From CAZXEU01 sp964639665 (lineage in GTDB: Bacteria; Bacteroidota; Rhodothermia; Rhodothermales; Bin80), in contig CAZXEU010000150.1 in the NCBI GenBank assembly GCA_964639665.1, forward strand, positions 1 through 52,950: DNA of 52,950 nucleotides, in the 5' to 3' direction. Shown here piece by piece: positions 17,822 to 26,235 of the stretch. A model generated the notes under the pieces. That model saw nothing but the letters and a program-made list of their open reading frames with translations, had not been told where the DNA came from and did no database searches. A program made the position numbers and the translations under genes. How positions within the stretch are numbered: the first letter of the stretch is position 1; each line of letters opens with the position of its first letter.

Positions 17822-18985
17822 CTAGGCGCTGACGGCGGATTCGCTGGGGACAGCGTCCAGGGCGCGGGCCAGGTCCGATGCCAGATCGTGCGTGGCCTCG
17901 ATACCGACCGACAGCCGGACCAGTTCGTCGCTGATGCCAATGCGGGCCCGTTCTTCGGGGCGGAGCTTTGAGTGGGAACTGATGGCGGGCCGGGTCACAA
18001 GGGACTCTACGCCGCCCAGGCTCGGTGCATATACCAGCAACTGCAGGCTGTCGATCAGGCACCGGGCCGCCTTCAGTCCTCCGGCAGGTTCAAAGCTGAT
18101 CATGGCCCCGAAGCCTCCGAAGAGTCGCGCGGCCCGCTCCCGCTGGGGGTGTCCAGGCAGTCCGGGATAGTTGACGTGAGAAACCTTCGAATGCCCCGCC
18201 AGGAATCGTGCGAGCTTTGCCGCGCTAGCATTCTGGTGCCGGACTCTCAATGCCATGGTGTGCATGCCCCTGTCCAGCAGAAAACAGGCATGCGGATCGA
18301 GCGACCCGCCGAGGTGCCGGATTTTCTTTTCTGCCCTGCTTACCAGATCCGCGCGGCCCATGATGGCACCGGCCACGATGTCGGAGTGCCCATTCAGGTA
18401 CTTGGTGGCACTGTGCAGGGAAAGGTCGAAGCCCTCTTCAGCAGCGCGGTAGTTGACAGGAGTCGCAAACGTGTTGTCGATAAGCGAAACCAGGCCGTGG
18501 CCGCGGGCGAATTCCACGGCGCTTTCGAGATCCGCAATGCCGAGTAGCGGATTCGAGATGGATTCCACGTAAATGGCGCGCGTCTCTGGGCGCAGCTTGC
18601 GCTCCCAGGAGGCGGGGTCGTAGGCATCGATGAAATCGTGGTAAATGCCCAGCTCTTGCAGAAAGTCGGTGGCAAAGGCATACGTGCCGCCGTAGAGTCC
18701 ATCCTGGATCAGGAGGTGGTCGCCCGGCGACAGTACAGCCAGCAGTGCAGCGGAAATCGCCGTCATGCCGCTTCCGGTAACAAGTCCCGCCTCGGCTCCT
18801 TCCAGGGCGGCGAGCTTTCGGTTGAGCGCTTGCTGGTTGGGCGTGTTGTTGTAGCGGATATACCGGAGCGGGTCATCGTCGTGCTCGAACATGGCCGACT
18901 GAAAAATGGGGGTGCGGACAGCACCTTCAATCCGCGGATGAACTTCGCCGGCGTGCACGAGCTGGGTGTCAATGGCGTAGGGCAT
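17822..18985 (-). CDS. Cys/Met-metabolism PLP-dependent enzyme (cystathionine gamma-synthase/lyase type)
   Basis: A 387-residue fold-type I PLP enzyme. The Schiff-base lysine is K195 in SATKYLNGHSD, the PLP-binding Asp is D170 in SLIDNTFATP, the phosphate-binding segment is GSGMTAIS (71-78), and the subunit-crossing Tyr/Arg are in RYIRYNNTPNQ. The C-terminus has LGGVESLVTRPA and the RLSVGIE segment. These define the MetB/MetC/CGL family, but sequence alone does not separate synthase, beta-lyase and gamma-lyase. I chose the ATG at 18985; another in-frame ATG lies at 18991. No methionine-pathway genes flank it. Confidence 0.9.
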   Translation of the reverse strand: MPYAIDTQLVHAGEVHPRIEGAVRTPIFQSAMFEHDDDPLRYIRYNNTPNQQALNRKLAALEGAEAGLVTGSGMTAISAALLAVLSPGDHLLIQDGLYGGTYAFATDFLQELGIYHDFIDAYDPASWERKLRPETRAIYVESISNPLLGIADLESAVEFARGHGLVSLIDNTFATPVNYRAAEEGFDLSLHSATKYLNGHSDIVAGAIMGRADLVSRAEKKIRHLGGSLDPHACFLLDRGMHTMALRVRHQNASAAKLARFLAGHSKVSHVNYPGLPGHPQRERAARLFGGFGAMISFEPAGGLKAARCLIDSLQLLVYAPSLGGVESLVTRPAISSHSKLRPEERARIGISDELVRLSVGIEATHDLASDLARALDAVPSESAVSA

Positions 18986-19053
18986 GGTCATGTAACGACG
19001 ATGGGTTGGCACTGGTACGCGGCGCGGCGCCCGAGCGTTCGTGGTTGACGTAT

Positions 19054-19941
19054 CTAGATGAACAGGTCGCCCCGCATCGTCGCCACGGCGGATCCCCCCA
19101 CGCGGACAGCGGCGATGTCATGTCTTGGGCCGACAATCTCGGCTACGGCCTTTCCGGGGCGCCCCATCCAGTGACCCTGCTCGGCCGTCAGGCAGCTGGA
19201 TTCGATGAGGCCATAGTGCCAGAGATATGCGGCCATGCCGCCTGTGGCCGATCCCGTGAAGGGGTCTTCAAATATGTCGGGAGGCGGCACAAAATGGCGG
19301 GCAAACGTGAGGGGCGGATTGGCCTCGGAGACACAAAACACGTGTACGCTGAAAAAGCCGGCTGTCTGCCGCATGGACGCCATGATCTCGTGGCTGACGC
19401 TCAGCCGTCGCAGAGACTCAGGTCCGCGGACGCAGACCATGAGCTGTGGAGTTCCTGTACTGACCACCTGGGGCTCTGCCTCGGGTACGCAGTCGTCGGG
19501 AGTAAGGCCAAGCATGCGGACCACAGGCGCGGCACCCGGCCGGGCCAGGAATCTCGGTCTTGGCTGGGTCATTACCACATTCCTCACGCGTCCGCCAGCG
19601 CTGTAAATGTCAACGGCGATGGGACCGACCTGCAGTTCAAGGGAGATGCGCGTGTGATCGCCGTCGAGCGAGAGGCGAGCGGTCTCGGCAAGGGCGTAGG
19701 CCGTGGCGATGGTGGGATGGCCTGCGAGTGGGATTTCTTCGGCAGGCGTAAAGTACCGCGCGCGTACGTCCGCCACGTCCGAGCGCAAGACGAACGCGGT
19801 TTCCGAGAGATTCATCTCCCTTGCTATGGCCTGCATGGTATTGTCGTCCAGCGAGTCCGCATCGAACACGATGGCACACGGGTTGCCGCAGAGCGGCGTC
19901 TGCGTGAAGGCATCCACCTGCATGAAGGGGTATGTGGGCAT
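19054..19941 (-). CDS. PhzF-family isomerase/epimerase-like protein
   Basis: A 295-residue PhzF-fold protein. The catalytic Glu is E47 in MNLSETAFV. The duplicated glycine-rich phosphate-binding turns are CGNPCAIVF (19-27) and DPFTGSATGG in the second half. RYFTPAEEIPLAGHPTIA is also diagnostic. The length is normal. Most PhzF homologues outside phenazine clusters have unknown substrates, and no phenazine genes are present here, so phenazine synthesis should not be inferred. It is on the same strand as the PLP enzyme, 68 bases upstream of that gene, so they may be co-transcribed. Confidence 0.9.
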   Translation of the reverse strand: MPTYPFMQVDAFTQTPLCGNPCAIVFDADSLDDNTMQAIAREMNLSETAFVLRSDVADVRARYFTPAEEIPLAGHPTIATAYALAETARLSLDGDHTRISLELQVGPIAVDIYSAGGRVRNVVMTQPRPRFLARPGAAPVVRMLGLTPDDCVPEAEPQVVSTGTPQLMVCVRGPESLRRLSVSHEIMASMRQTAGFFSVHVFCVSEANPPLTFARHFVPPPDIFEDPFTGSATGGMAAYLWHYGLIESSCLTAEQGHWMGRPGKAVAEIVGPRHDIAAVRVGGSAVATMRGDLFI

Positions 19942-20022
19942 GGTTTGCGAAGCGGGCTCGTTGACAAGTCAGCGGAGAGCCGCCGAGGAATCCTTTCGGC
20001 GAGGTCCTCCGTTTGCGATCCG

Positions 20023-22161
20023 ATGCCGCGAATGCTTTACATTTCGCTTTGCCTGACGGTCGCGATGGCCTCCTGCACGCATGCGCCGGAGCGCGACTTG
20101 CCCGTCCATGTCGCCATGAACCTTGCCGGGCATCCCGACGATGAAGACGGCGCGACCATGCACTACCTCAGGCACGTACACAACGCCGAGGTGTACAGCG
20201 TCATATTCACGCGCGGCGAAGGAGGCCAAAACGAAATCGGACCCGAGCTGTACGAGGCGCTCGGGGCCATCCGCACGGCGGAAACGGAGGCCGCCGCCCG
20301 CCAGCTCGGCACACAGGTATACTATCTTAATTTCGAGGATTTTGGGTTCTCCAAGACAGCATCCGAGACCTTTGAGCGATGGGGAGGCAGGGAGCACGTT
20401 ACAGCGGAGCTGGTCCGACTCATTCGCCTTCTGAGGCCCGATGTCATCTTTACCAACCATGATACGGTAACGACGGGTCCGCAGCGCCAGCACGGACATC
20501 ACCAGGCCGTTGGGCTCGCAGCCTTTGACGCGTTCCACCTGGCGGCAGACTCCACGTATCGTCCGGAACAGCTAGCGGAATCCGGTGCGGAGCTCTGGCA
20601 GCCCGCAAGGCTGTTGCTTCGCCAGTTTCGCGGAGGCTCGAGTCTCGATGCGGCATTGCCGGTAGGGGATATCAATCCTGCCACGGGCAAGTCGTTCGCG
20701 GCCGGCGCGGCCGACGCGCTGGGGTTTCACGCCAGTCAGGGCATGGACCTCTTTGCGGCGCGGCTGCAGGAGGTTGACACGATGCGCTACGTGCTGCTTC
20801 GCTCCACTCGCCGGGAGGAGCTTCCGCTGTCTGATTTCTTCGCCGGCCTGCCGGAGCGCCTGGTGCGCGAGCCAGAACTCACGTATCTCATTGATTCCGG
20901 CCGCATCGAAGGAGCGCAGTTCTTGCTGGATGACTCGCTGGCGGTTCCCGGGCAAAGCGTGGAGCTCTCGTGGAGGTCGTTGCCCGACTCGCGATTGCGC
21001 TGGGAGTTTTCCGGTGCAATTGACACTACGCTAAGCCTTGAGACGAGTCCTGTCCGCCTGCAGGTGCTGGAATCGGCCCGCGCAACCCGCCCAGCCTGGG
21101 TGTTCCAATACCGGCGCCAGACAAGCCATCCTCCGGTTGTGTATGCGGCCTTTCGGGAAGGGGAGCTCCATCCAGCTGTCGCGGGATACCTGCCGCTCGA
21201 GATTGCGCCGCCGCTCTTGCTGACCACGGAAGAGTCCGTTGTGAGGGTCAGGCCTGGCACGAATGATATTCCCGTGACCGTTACGGCGTTCGACCGGACC
21301 ATGACGGGCGTCGACGTCCATGCCGAGGTGACGGGAGGCGGACGAACCCTGTACGCAGATACTATTCGCGTGGACCTGCCTGCCGCGGGAATTGCCGGTC
21401 ACACGGTGCATGTACCGCTTCCTGCGCCGCTACCGGACTCCGAGTTTCTCGTCGAACTGGCGGCCGGTCCTGCAAAACTGGAGATTGCCGGCCGCGCGTT
21501 TGACGTTTCCGCTGCTCCGGGCCTGCGCGTGGGTTTGGTGCGCAGCTACGACAATACGCTGGAGCGCGCCCTCCAGGAACTGGACGTTTCCTATGTCGCG
21601 CTGGATTCGGTGGATTTGGCGGCCGGTCCCGGCGACGACCTGCATACGATAGTACTGGACATTCGAAGCTACCTGGCAAGGAGCGACCTTCGAGCGCACA
21701 ATGATCTGCTGCTTGACTGGGTGCGGCGTGGCGGACACCTCGTTGTCACCTATCACAAGACCTTCGAGTGGAACAACGAGTCATGGTCGCCGCACAAGCT
21801 GGTTTTGGGACGGGCTCGCGTAACCCTTGAGGATGCGCCCGTCCGCGTTGTCCGGCCCGACCATCCGCTTGTATCTTGGCCTAACGCCATTGTGGCCGGA
21901 GACTGGGACGGCTGGGTACAGGAGCGCGGCCTGTACTTTCCCAGTGAGTGGGATCCGGCTTACGAGGAGCTGTTCTGCCTGAGTGATCCCGGTGAAGAGG
22001 AGCATTGCGGCTCAACACTCCTGGCGACGGTCGGCCAGGGCACATACCTGTATTCGGCCCTGGCGTGGTACCGGCAATTGAAGGTATATCATCCGGGTGC
22101 GTATGCGACCTTCGCCAACATGATCAGCCTGCCGCTATATCCAGCACTGGCCGCTAGGTAA
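20023..22161 (+). CDS. PIG-L-family deacetylase lipoprotein with GATase-like C-terminal domain
   Basis: A 712-residue exported protein. The start at 20023 gives a lipoprotein signal ending AMASC (Cys18). The frame is open about 1 kb further upstream, antisense to phzF, but without family-like sequence. The PIG-L zinc motif is AGHPDDE (35-41), with the second metal site in RQHGHHQAVG. These proteins hydrolyse N-acetyl groups from GlcNAc-type sugars. The middle third is beta-rich, like stacked Ig-type domains. Near residue 510 GLRVGLVRSYDNTLERAL begins a class I amidotransferase-like Rossmann domain without a clear nucleophilic Cys, as in other large Bacteroidota PIG-L proteins. It probably acts in the periplasm or on the cell surface in glycan turnover. 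Confidence 0.87.
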   Translation: MPRMLYISLCLTVAMASCTHAPERDLPVHVAMNLAGHPDDEDGATMHYLRHVHNAEVYSVIFTRGEGGQNEIGPELYEALGAIRTAETEAAARQLGTQVYYLNFEDFGFSKTASETFERWGGREHVTAELVRLIRLLRPDVIFTNHDTVTTGPQRQHGHHQAVGLAAFDAFHLAADSTYRPEQLAESGAELWQPARLLLRQFRGGSSLDAALPVGDINPATGKSFAAGAADALGFHASQGMDLFAARLQEVDTMRYVLLRSTRREELPLSDFFAGLPERLVREPELTYLIDSGRIEGAQFLLDDSLAVPGQSVELSWRSLPDSRLRWEFSGAIDTTLSLETSPVRLQVLESARATRPAWVFQYRRQTSHPPVVYAAFREGELHPAVAGYLPLEIAPPLLLTTEESVVRVRPGTNDIPVTVTAFDRTMTGVDVHAEVTGGGRTLYADTIRVDLPAAGIAGHTVHVPLPAPLPDSEFLVELAAGPAKLEIAGRAFDVSAAPGLRVGLVRSYDNTLERALQELDVSYVALDSVDLAAGPGDDLHTIVLDIRSYLARSDLRAHNDLLLDWVRRGGHLVVTYHKTFEWNNESWSPHKLVLGRARVTLEDAPVRVVRPDHPLVSWPNAIVAGDWDGWVQERGLYFPSEWDPAYEELFCLSDPGEEEHCGSTLLATVGQGTYLYSALAWYRQLKVYHPGAYATFANMISLPLYPALAAR

Positions 22162-22247
22162 AGTTTGTCCAGTCCCTCGGCAATTCCGGGTTGCAAATTT
22201 TGTGTGAATTGCCAACATTGTTGTCAGAACAGAACGAGAGAGGCGGG

Positions 22248-22343
22248 ATGAACAAGAGGCAGCAGAAGAACCTGATTTTGGCGCTGGGTATCCTCATCGG
22301 CATTGTGGCCATTCTTGCGGCAGTGGGCTCGATGGGAGGCTGA
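22248..22343 (+). CDS. 31-residue single-pass membrane protein
   Basis: A very short frame, MNKRQQKNLILALG then ILIGIVAILAAVGSMGG. It has a basic N-terminus (KRQQK) followed by one hydrophobic helix of about 18 residues, the pattern of small single-pass membrane proteins. It has one of the better Shine-Dalgarno sequences in the window (GAGAGG, about 4 bases before ATG), unlike most neighbouring genes. It lies 86 bases after the PIG-L gene and ends 2 bases before the DUF971 stop on the other strand. No family recognised. Support is the combination of ribosome-binding site, composition and available space. Confidence 0.55.
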   Translation: MNKRQQKNLILALGILIGIVAILAAVGSMGG

Positions 22344-22345
22344 GA

Positions 22346-22669
22346 CTAGCCGCACTGCGAGCAAGGGCACATGGTGCGCAAGCGGATCCAGGTCTGGATG
22401 CCCGTATTGTGACCGTCATCCCAGATTAGACGCAGTCCTACGCTTCCGGCGGCTTCCAGTCGCAGGTTGTTCCACCGCATGAGGGCCGGTACCCGGAACA
22501 ATTCGGGATCAGGCAGGGCGTCCATTTTGTCGTGCCCCTGGCATCCGGCGCACGGGCAGGCCCGTCGAAGTCCATCAAGCGGGAAAACGGACCGGTGCCC
22601 ATCCTTCCAGGTGATGGACAGCGTTTGGGCCTCGCGGTCTACAACGATGTTGACCGGGACCGGGCGCAT
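22346..22669 (-). CDS. DUF971 protein (GBBH-like N-terminal domain)
   Basis: A 107-residue stand-alone DUF971 domain, also called the gamma-butyrobetaine hydroxylase-like N-terminal domain. The pattern is visible: an ITWKDGHRSVFPLDGLRRACPCAGC start, with Cys in CPCAGC, then GLRLIWDDGHNTGIQTW and a C-terminal CPCSQCG. In other proteins this domain precedes an oxygenase or Mrp-type ATPase; the solo form is widespread in Bacteroidota and its function is unknown. The paired CPC motifs suggest metal binding. It starts 4 bases after the sigma factor stop on the same strand, so the two are probably co-transcribed. Confidence 0.88.
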   Translation of the reverse strand: MRPVPVNIVVDREAQTLSITWKDGHRSVFPLDGLRRACPCAGCQGHDKMDALPDPELFRVPALMRWNNLRLEAAGSVGLRLIWDDGHNTGIQTWIRLRTMCPCSQCG

Positions 22670-22673
22670 GCCG

Positions 22674-23420
22674 CTAGACCGGCTCTACTTCCGGAGACTC
22701 CAGCAGGAAGGGATAGATCTCCTTGAGCAGTCCCTGCAGCTTGGTCCGACCGCGATTTATGCGGCTCTTGACCGTGCCCATGGGCAGCCCGGTGATTTCC
22801 GCGATCTCATCGTAGGCCAGCTGCTGGATGTCGCGAAGCACGACCACTTCGCGGAAATTGGGCGGAATCTGATCCAGTGCGTCCTGAATGTACTTGTCCT
22901 GAAGCATGCTCTCCGTGTGCCGGTCGGGAGAGAATGTCTCGTCCGGGATAGCAAGCTCGTATTCCTCGTTGTCACGGTTGACAGACTGGATGGAATACAT
23001 GCGCCGCCTCTTGCGCTTACGGTATTCGCTGCGGGCCAGGTTTCCGGCAATGGTGTACAGCCACGTGGAAAACTTGGCTATGCGCTGGTACGACAGGCGA
23101 TTGCGATGGACACGCATGAATGTCTCCTGCAGCAGGTCCTCGCAGCGCTTGTGGTCTCCGAGAAAGCCGTACAGGTAGTGCATCAGGCGCTCGCTGTAGC
23201 GACTGACCAGAATATTGAACGCCGCGACCGTGCCTCGCTGGAAGTGCTCCATCAGGTCCTCGTCACACATCTGCTGGAGCTTGTCGAGGCGGCTGGAGTT
23301 TGCGCGCCGCTGCTTCTCTGTCTTGCGAACTATGCGTGCTATGCGTGTCACTCGACTCCTTTGGTTTGTGATCCCCGTTCGCGCTGGAGGAACAAGACGT
23401 GTATGGCTTCGTTTTCCCAT
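22674..23420 (-). CDS. RNA polymerase sigma-70 factor, ECF type
   Basis: Region 2 reads AFNILVSRYSERLMHYLYGF, with CEDLLQETFMRVHR and FSTWLYTIAGNLARSEYRKR. Region 4 reads ALDQIPPNFREVVVLRDIQ, then YDEIAEITGLPMGTVKSRINRGR. This is a two-domain ECF sigma factor. The frame from 23420 gives 248 residues with an unusually long basic N-terminus (about 50 residues before region 2). An ATG at 23270 would give a 198-residue protein of normal ECF length; no Shine-Dalgarno decides between them. No anti-sigma factor gene adjoins it. Co-transcription with DUF971 is likely. Regulon unknown. Confidence 0.9.
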   Translation of the reverse strand: MGKRSHTRLVPPARTGITNQRSRVTRIARIVRKTEKQRRANSSRLDKLQQMCDEDLMEHFQRGTVAAFNILVSRYSERLMHYLYGFLGDHKRCEDLLQETFMRVHRNRLSYQRIAKFSTWLYTIAGNLARSEYRKRKRRRMYSIQSVNRDNEEYELAIPDETFSPDRHTESMLQDKYIQDALDQIPPNFREVVVLRDIQQLAYDEIAEITGLPMGTVKSRINRGRTKLQGLLKEIYPFLLESPEVEPV

Positions 23421-23757
23421 TACGAAAGCATAGTACCGACCGTTACGTTGGTCAACGTGCTCTCCGTAGTAAACGGCTTTCCACTGCCTATTATTACGGA
23501 AACTACGCGATCGAAAGTGGGAACAACCGGTGAATTGGTGACTTATTCATCCTGAGCAACATAGGGATTTGGTTTTACATTCTGTTTAGTGAAGTAAGAT
23601 AAGGTTTCTGCTGGTCTGATGAAAGGCCCGTGGCGTCTGATTCTGAATACACGGGTGATCAGGCGAGTATGCAGTTTTGGTACGGTTTGCCGGCGCGTCA
23701 GGTATCGGCAGAGTATTTGCGGATGGATAGGGCATACACCCAATCCATCTGCTAGTC
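23421..23757. other. Divergent intergenic region between sigma factor and lipoprotein
   Basis: These 337 bases lie between divergent genes. The stretch 23540-23620 is noticeably AT-richer than the coding flanks, as expected for promoters. I see no gene or RNA and cannot name promoter hexamers reliably. Confidence 0.35.
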
Positions 23758-24273
23758 ATGCGCACCCTGCCAACTGCCATGTGGTTCGCCGCAGCACTTG
23801 TTGCGACGGGCTGCAGTGAGACCGTCATTGCGCCGGCGCCTCAGCCCGACGTGTTCGCCGTCAATGTTGTGTTCCATCCGGGCAGCGCACTGCTGAACGG
23901 TTCTGTGGCGTCCGAGCAATTCCGGATGCCGGAGATTACGCCCTCGGTGGTTGATAGGGGAGCGGTACTTGTGTATTTCCGAGACCAGAATACGTGGACC
24001 GCACTTCCCTTTACCATCGGGGTAGAATCCAGCGAGTTTGCGGCCGTGGACTACACGTTTACCCTGGGCTATGCCTACGACGACGGTCTGGTCGAGATCT
24101 TTCTGGAGGCGTCCACTTCTGACGAGGCCGTATGGCGGCAGATCATTGGCAGCCTTCCGGAGAGCTACACCATGAAGGTCGTGATTCTAGGTGTTCTTCC
24201 GGTCGGAAAGAAGGCCGATCTCGATCTGAGTGACTTCGAGGCCGCACGCGCCTATTTTTCTCTGGAGGAATGA
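23758..24273 (+). CDS. Lipoprotein, unknown function
   Basis: A 171-residue lipoprotein. The signal MRTLPTAMWFAAALVATGC ends in a lipobox with Cys19. The mature part contains FAVNVVFHPGS, RGAVLVYFRDQNTWTALPF and a C-terminal MKVVILGVLPVGKKADLDLSDFEAARAYF. That layout resembles the small secreted proteins of Bacteroidota annotated only as hypothetical. Its upstream neighbour is the divergent sigma factor gene, which might control it. It ends 27 bases before the Smr gene. Confidence 0.72.
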   Translation: MRTLPTAMWFAAALVATGCSETVIAPAPQPDVFAVNVVFHPGSALLNGSVASEQFRMPEITPSVVDRGAVLVYFRDQNTWTALPFTIGVESSEFAAVDYTFTLGYAYDDGLVEIFLEASTSDEAVWRQIIGSLPESYTMKVVILGVLPVGKKADLDLSDFEAARAYFSLEE

Positions 24274-24300
24274 CGCTGCCAGACCGGTGACCCGATTGTC

Positions 24301-24573
24301 ATGGACGACCCTATTCCGTACCCGATCGATGGCATTCTGGACCTTCATGCCTTTGCCCCACGTGATGCACGCTCGGTAGTGACGGAGTACCTGAGGGCCT
24401 GCCGGGAGCAAGACGTGCTGCGCGTTCGGATCATTCATGGCAAGGGACGGTCTGTCCTCAGGAGCATGGTGCACTCGCTGTTGGACAGGGATCCGGCCGT
24501 GGACCGATTCCAGCTCTCTTCCGGGGACCGGAGTGGTTGGGGAGCAACGATCGTCTGGCTGAATCCGCTCTGA
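24301..24573 (+). CDS. Smr-domain protein
   Basis: A 90-residue stand-alone Smr (small MutS-related) domain. LDLHAFAPRDA (LDxH motif, His16) is at 13-23, and RIIHGKGRSVLR gives the HGKG motif. The C-terminus reads WGATIVWL, close to the usual 'GaTiV.L' ending. Smr domains nick or bind branched DNA, or cleave RNA in ribosome rescue. A solo domain of this length is common in Bacteroidota and its cellular role is not established. It follows the lipoprotein gene closely and may share its transcript. Confidence 0.88.
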   Translation: MDDPIPYPIDGILDLHAFAPRDARSVVTEYLRACREQDVLRVRIIHGKGRSVLRSMVHSLLDRDPAVDRFQLSSGDRSGWGATIVWLNPL

Positions 24574-24831
24574 ATGTCCCGGCAATTCGGGCGCATGGAG
24601 CAGGTGCGAGCATGCCAGCGTGGAGAGCCCGGTAGGGCCGCGCGAAAGCATAGAAGGCCCAAGCCGGTGCTTCGGAGCAGGACTTTGCGGTCCTAGACCC
24701 ATAGCCCAATACCTGCAGGTGGTCAGACGTGCCGGGGAATACGTAGAGCCTGGGACACCCGGGCCCTATCCGGCAGGGCGACCATTGCAGCGAATGACGT
24801 AACTTGTACGCGTCTTCTAGCCAGCCCCACC

Positions 24832-26115
24832 ATGCTTCGACTCGTGCTATTCGCATTTGGCCTTTGCCTCGCTTCCGCGCCGGCCCGCTCGCAGGCATTC
24901 GAGCCCAACTACGATGAATCCAGCGTTCCCGCCTATGTGCTGCCCGACGCCCTTTTGCTTGAAGACGGCACGCGCGTAACAGATGCCGAGACGTGGCGGC
25001 AGCGGCGCCGCGGAGAGATCCTGCGCCTGTTCGAAGACCACATGTACGGCAGAGTGCCTGCACTTACCGCGGACTTGCAGTTTGTCGTGCGATCAGTGGA
25101 CTCCCTGGCGCTTGGCGGCACTGCCACGCGCAAGGAAATCGAAATCCGCTTTTCCCGGGAAACAGGAGGTCCCAGCATGGACCTTCTTGTCTACTTGCCG
25201 AATGACCGAGGCGTAGCGGTACCTGTTTTCCTGGGACTGAATTTCTTGGGGAACCACACCATACGCGCCGATAGCGGCATTGCGCTGCCGAGATCTTGGG
25301 TTCGTAACAGTGAAAACCTGGGCATTACACAGAACACGGCCTCCGAAGCCTCGCGCGGCGCGCGCGCTTCTCGATGGCCCGTCGAACGGATCCTGGCTAG
25401 GGGCTACGCACTGGCCACGGCCTACTACGGCGATCTGGATCCGGACTATGACGATGGTTTCGGCAACGGTATCCATCCGCTATTCTATGCAGAAGGTCAG
25501 AAGCAGCCCGCGGCGGATGAGTGGGGCAGCATAGGTGCGTGGGCCTGGGGGCTGAGCCGCGCAATGGACTATATTTTCACGGACGACGACCTTGATGAAG
25601 CGCGGGTCGCCGTAATGGGACACTCCCGCCTGGGCAAAGCTACGCTCTGGGCTGGTGCGCAGGACGAGCGGTTCGCGATTGTTATTTCGAACAACTCGGG
25701 TTGCGGGGGAGCGGCGCTGTCACGGCGCCGCTACGGCGAAACGGTGGCGCGGATCAATACGGTGTTTCCGCACTGGTTTAGCGATAGCTTCAATCGCTAC
25801 AACGATCGGGAGGATGCGCTCCCGATGGACCAGCACATGCTTCTGGCTCTCGTTGCGCCGCGGCCCGTGTATGTGGCCAGCGCCGTGGAGGATCGGTGGG
25901 CCGACCCTCGCGGCGAGTTTCTGGCCGCCAGGCATGCAGATTCCGTCTACCGGCTGCTGGGTACAGACGGACTCGAAGCGTCCGGGATGCCCGGACCCGG
26001 CGAGCCGGTTATGAGTACCGTAGGCTACCATCTCCGGCCCGGGAGGCACGATGTGACCTTATACGACTGGGACCGATACATGGATTTTGCCGATTTGCAC
26101 CTGCGGAGGCGCTGA
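24832..26115 (+). CDS. Secreted CE15-like glucuronoyl esterase/acetyl xylan esterase-type hydrolase
   Basis: A 427-residue exported alpha/beta-hydrolase with signal peptide cleaved near ARSQ (18-21). The nucleophile is S265 in MGHSRLGKA, followed by the oxyanion-side ISNNSGCGGAALSRRR. The acid-bearing strand ends in VAPRPVYVASAVEDRWADP (E353), and the catalytic His is H406 in GYHLRPGRHDV. These match CE15-type enzymes, which cleave glucuronate esters linking lignin and xylan, though marine members may act on other uronate esters. DYDDGFGNGIHPLF is typical of the bacterial CE15 group. Flanked by 258 non-coding bases upstream, in which I found nothing. Confidence 0.88.
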   Translation: MLRLVLFAFGLCLASAPARSQAFEPNYDESSVPAYVLPDALLLEDGTRVTDAETWRQRRRGEILRLFEDHMYGRVPALTADLQFVVRSVDSLALGGTATRKEIEIRFSRETGGPSMDLLVYLPNDRGVAVPVFLGLNFLGNHTIRADSGIALPRSWVRNSENLGITQNTASEASRGARASRWPVERILARGYALATAYYGDLDPDYDDGFGNGIHPLFYAEGQKQPAADEWGSIGAWAWGLSRAMDYIFTDDDLDEARVAVMGHSRLGKATLWAGAQDERFAIVISNNSGCGGAALSRRRYGETVARINTVFPHWFSDSFNRYNDREDALPMDQHMLLALVAPRPVYVASAVEDRWADPRGEFLAARHADSVYRLLGTDGLEASGMPGPGEPVMSTVGYHLRPGRHDVTLYDWDRYMDFADLHLRRR

Positions 26116-26235
26116 CGCGGGCGTGTTCCCAGGTCGGATTCTGCCGGGCTGCTGTTTCGCAGCGGCGAAACCCCGAAAGGATCAGAGGCTCATTTGCCTT
26201 GCACCGGACCAACGTCCGTTGAAAGATCTGTCGCG

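Noticed and set aside
19006..20022. Upstream extension of the PIG-L reading frame
   Set aside because: The frame is open antisense to phzF but shows no family-like sequence, and a lipoprotein signal begins at 20023.
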